From Tritrichomonas foetus (taxonomy: Eukaryota; Parabasalia; Tritrichomonadida; Tritrichomonadidae), in NCBI GenBank assembly GCA_001839685.1, contig MLAK01001429.1, forward strand, positions 1 through 15,000: a stretch of DNA of 15,000 nucleotides, written 5' to 3'. The first letter of the stretch is position 1, and every line of letters begins with the position of its first letter. Made by a program: the position numbers and the translations under genes. The notes beneath the pieces were generated by a model. The model was not told the DNA's origin and did not search any database. It saw nothing but the letters and a program-made list of their open reading frames with translations. Shown here one piece after another: positions 12,751 to 15,000 of this stretch.

Positions 12751-15000
12751 TCAAATCATTGCTTCATCAGAAAGGATTGGCCTTGTTGAAGGTGTGATAG
12801 TGCTTTTCTTTGAATTCCATGATTCACGAATCGGTTGACAAAACTCATTTGCTCTTTTTGCATTAGATTTCTGTATCTTTTCAAGAATATTTGCGAAATC
12901 CACATGAACCTTCATTTTCAGGATATTTTGAAAATACATGAATACAATCAGTGGTAAATTATCAAGTTCACTTACCAAAAAATCGCTAAAGAACAGAAAA
13001 TCAGAAGGTGCAACAAATTTTCCAGATAAAAGATTCGTCAATTTAATTTGTGAATCATTTGACCATGTCGCGCAATTCGCCAAAATATAAAGAAAAGAAC
13101 TTTTATCTAAATTAAAGAAAGGTAAATCAGCCAATTCTAAAATTGTGCTAGTCGGACAATAATCACATATAGCTTTAATAATTATGGAATTTCGTCCTAA
13201 GACTGGACAATCCAATAAAAGTTCTTTATAATCATGTTCATATTGGTCATTTAATAAGAGATGAGCAAGTGCTTCCCCATAAAATTTCAAATCAACAATT
13301 TCTAAAGCTTCGTTAAATAAGCGATAGATTTTTCTTTGAGGAAAAATCCATTTCAGCATAATAGTTGCATCATTGAAGTTTCGACCCATACATGGAACAG
13401 TCGCATGCAGGTCAATTAAATTCAAAACTAAGTCAATTCCTTTCCTAGATGAAGGAACAAGTGTATCAAAGATTTTTAAAACATTGGGTAAAGTTGGCTG
13501 CCATTTTTGACCATTTAGCATATATAATGATGAAATTTTTTCTTGTGCTAACTTAATAATTTCTGTTCCTGCTTGTGTATCAAGTGGAGTATTACTTCTA
13601 GAGAAAGCTGAAATCTTTTGTGGTACAATATCATTATCACGAGATTCGATAAATGCAGAAAACTCTTTTTTCACTTCATCTTTCAATGTTGGTAATTTGT
13701 CAATAGTTTCGAAAAATTTTTGATTTACTCGTTTTTGAACATATTTCAAGAGTTCTCGAACAGAAGTTCTTTTGGCTGAACCGAAATCAGGATGTCTTAA
13801 CCTTGTAAATAATATTTCAATAATTTCTGAAGCAATTTGACTTTTTCTTTGGTCTCCAATTATGAAAATTGCAGGCATAACCAAAAAATTAATTCGTTTT
13901 TGATATTCTTTGTCGGATGAATATAAATTTGGATTAAAAAAGAAGAAATCACTGATGAGTGCAAAAAGTGCCGAGTTTAATTTTATTCCTTTTTCCAAAC
14001 CTTTTTGAAGAAGAGTAAAAATGCATTCTGATCGTTGTTCAGGTGTGAATTTTTCATAATCTGCACTTTGAAGAAAAGTTCGGATTACATCACCTAATAT
14101 TAAATCATAATCAATTAATTTTGAATTATATCGAGTCAAAACAGATGGAAAAGGTGCATCATGCTTAGTATATGTCTGCCCATATCCAATTAACTCACAT
14201 AATTTTTGATAAGGAAGCATAACTTGAATTATACTAATATGTGTGAAAAATGCGCTGTTATCAGGAATTAAATTTATCATATTATAAATATGAGGATATT
14301 TATTACTCATTTTATGATAAGTTCTTGGATCATAAAGAATCCTAACAACTTCTTTTAATGCGTATTTTGCAATTGATCCAGTATTAATTCCCATTTGAAA
14401 TAAATTAACTAAACTATTTCCAAAATTTGTGCATTTTGAATTCATATTTTGAATAAAGGCGAGATTTGTCCGATCCGATTCATTGAATGATTGATCGCTA
14501 AACACAAAAACATCTTGGTAGAATCTCAGTAACTTAATAGTTAAGAAAGTTATTGCATTTTCAAGCTTCCCCCAAACGTGTTGATAATTTTGGAAGTTGT
14601 TCATGAAAAACTGAACAAGTTTGAAATTTTGTTGGGTCAAGCAACCGTTATCTATTGCCGAAATTAAAGGAATCGATAAGCCACGAACAAGCGGCATGTA
14701 CGTATCGTTCTCACACATGCAAGTAAAAAGGTTTTGTGTATTTGATGAAGCAGACGGGGAAAACACTTCAAACGATTTTCTCACACTATCGCATAGATTC
14801 AATGCTATGCAATCAATTAAGCCGCTACATTGAGAATAAACAAAATCAAAAAATTCTTCAAGAAAATCCTGATTCCGAATTGTGAGAAGCGCACACGCAA
14901 TTGCGGCACCGTGTTCTTTCGTACTTCCTTGGCGGGTAATTTTTTTGACATAATCGTTTGCATTTTCGGCTTGTATTGAAAAGTGATTTTCGTAGAATGC
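12751..15000 (-). CDS. Large helical protein of unknown function, partial (N terminus beyond the window)
   Basis: The frame runs without a stop from the TGA at 12751-12753 to the window edge, giving 749 residues from the first complete codon. There is no ATG at the first possible internal start (a TTG at 14802), and upstream codons keep a protein-like pattern (for example NANDYVKKI and FLEEFFDFVY), so the gene clearly begins outside. The whole chain is a succession of amphipathic helices rich in Leu, Ile, Phe and Asn, resembling HEAT/ARM-type helical repeat proteins, but I can identify no specific family. No transmembrane helix, zinc-binding cluster or catalytic motif stands out. The last 20 residues (Ser/Thr/Pro-rich) are probably disordered. 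Candidates in principle are scaffolds of transport, transcription or proteasome complexes; none is supported. TAAA occurs shortly after the stop on this strand, in TTTATAAATA. Confidence 0.85.
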   Translation of the reverse strand, partial: AFYENHFSIQAENANDYVKKITRQGSTKEHGAAIACALLTIRNQDFLEEFFDFVYSQCSGLIDCIALNLCDSVRKSFEVFSPSASSNTQNLFTCMCENDTYMPLVRGLSIPLISAIDNGCLTQQNFKLVQFFMNNFQNYQHVWGKLENAITFLTIKLLRFYQDVFVFSDQSFNESDRTNLAFIQNMNSKCTNFGNSLVNLFQMGINTGSIAKYALKEVVRILYDPRTYHKMSNKYPHIYNMINLIPDNSAFFTHISIIQVMLPYQKLCELIGYGQTYTKHDAPFPSVLTRYNSKLIDYDLILGDVIRTFLQSADYEKFTPEQRSECIFTLLQKGLEKGIKLNSALFALISDFFFFNPNLYSSDKEYQKRINFLVMPAIFIIGDQRKSQIASEIIEILFTRLRHPDFGSAKRTSVRELLKYVQKRVNQKFFETIDKLPTLKDEVKKEFSAFIESRDNDIVPQKISAFSRSNTPLDTQAGTEIIKLAQEKISSLYMLNGQKWQPTLPNVLKIFDTLVPSSRKGIDLVLNLIDLHATVPCMGRNFNDATIMLKWIFPQRKIYRLFNEALEIVDLKFYGEALAHLLLNDQYEHDYKELLLDCPVLGRNSIIIKAICDYCPTSTILELADLPFFNLDKSSFLYILANCATWSNDSQIKLTNLLSGKFVAPSDFLFFSDFLVSELDNLPLIVFMYFQNILKMKVHVDFANILEKIQKSNAKRANEFCQPIRESWNSKKSTITPSTRPILSDEAMI

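Noticed and set aside
1..15000. Trichomonad introns (long 3' splice motif of the ACTAACACACAG type)
   Set aside because: I did not see this motif in the window, and the genes read through without interruption.
1..15000. Transposon, viral or CRISPR content, or a defence-type gene cluster
   Set aside because: No transposase, polymerase, terminal repeats or spacer-repeat array is visible, and the genes look like unrelated chromosomal genes.

Overview
This window looks like nuclear DNA of a compact unicellular eukaryote. It is strongly AT-rich. It holds nine protein-coding genes, eight complete and one running off the right edge. All are uninterrupted reading frames, separated by roughly 150-680 bases of very AT-rich spacer. 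The products are eukaryotic types: a DRG-family GTPase, a PHD finger protein, an IQ-motif coiled-coil protein, a protein kinase, a Golgi-tether-like protein and a CaaX-box protein. Several start codons have a TCA-pyrimidine-A/T initiator a few bases upstream, as known from trichomonads. With the absence of visible introns, this makes a parabasalid (Trichomonas/Tritrichomonas-like) the best guess; that is inference from gene style, not a database match.

Layout, left to right. Positions 1-591 are non-coding, with a 19-bp tandem repeat at the left edge. An arsenite methyltransferase (592-1683, +) is followed by a short PHD-finger protein (1979-2566, +). After a 680-base convergent spacer comes a Ser/Thr-rich disordered protein ending in a CaaX box (3248-4207, -). 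It shares a 350-base divergent promoter region with a coiled-coil/IQ protein (4558-5607, +). Next come a divergent protein kinase (6026-7141, +), a 612-residue helical protein resembling COG8 of the Golgi tethering complex (7634-9472, +), a coiled-coil protein with an N/Q-rich segment (9628-11040, +) and a DRG2-type GTPase (11390-12493, +). The last gene (12751 to the window edge, -) encodes a large helical protein I do not recognise, and its N terminus lies outside the window.

The genes do not form an evident pathway. They look like ordinary scattered housekeeping and lineage-specific genes, each with its own short promoter. Two apparent long frames (592 and 1979 genes) can be extended upstream only to TTG codons, so I placed their starts at the first good ATG; the last gene likewise does not begin at its first TTG but stays open to the edge. 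I found no tRNA or rRNA gene, transposon, CRISPR array or viral gene, and no convincing new multi-gene system. The points most worth checking are the arsenite methyltransferase, the prenylation-tailed disordered protein, the kinase with altered motifs and a possible cut-off Sel1-like end, and several short repeated motifs just upstream of genes.
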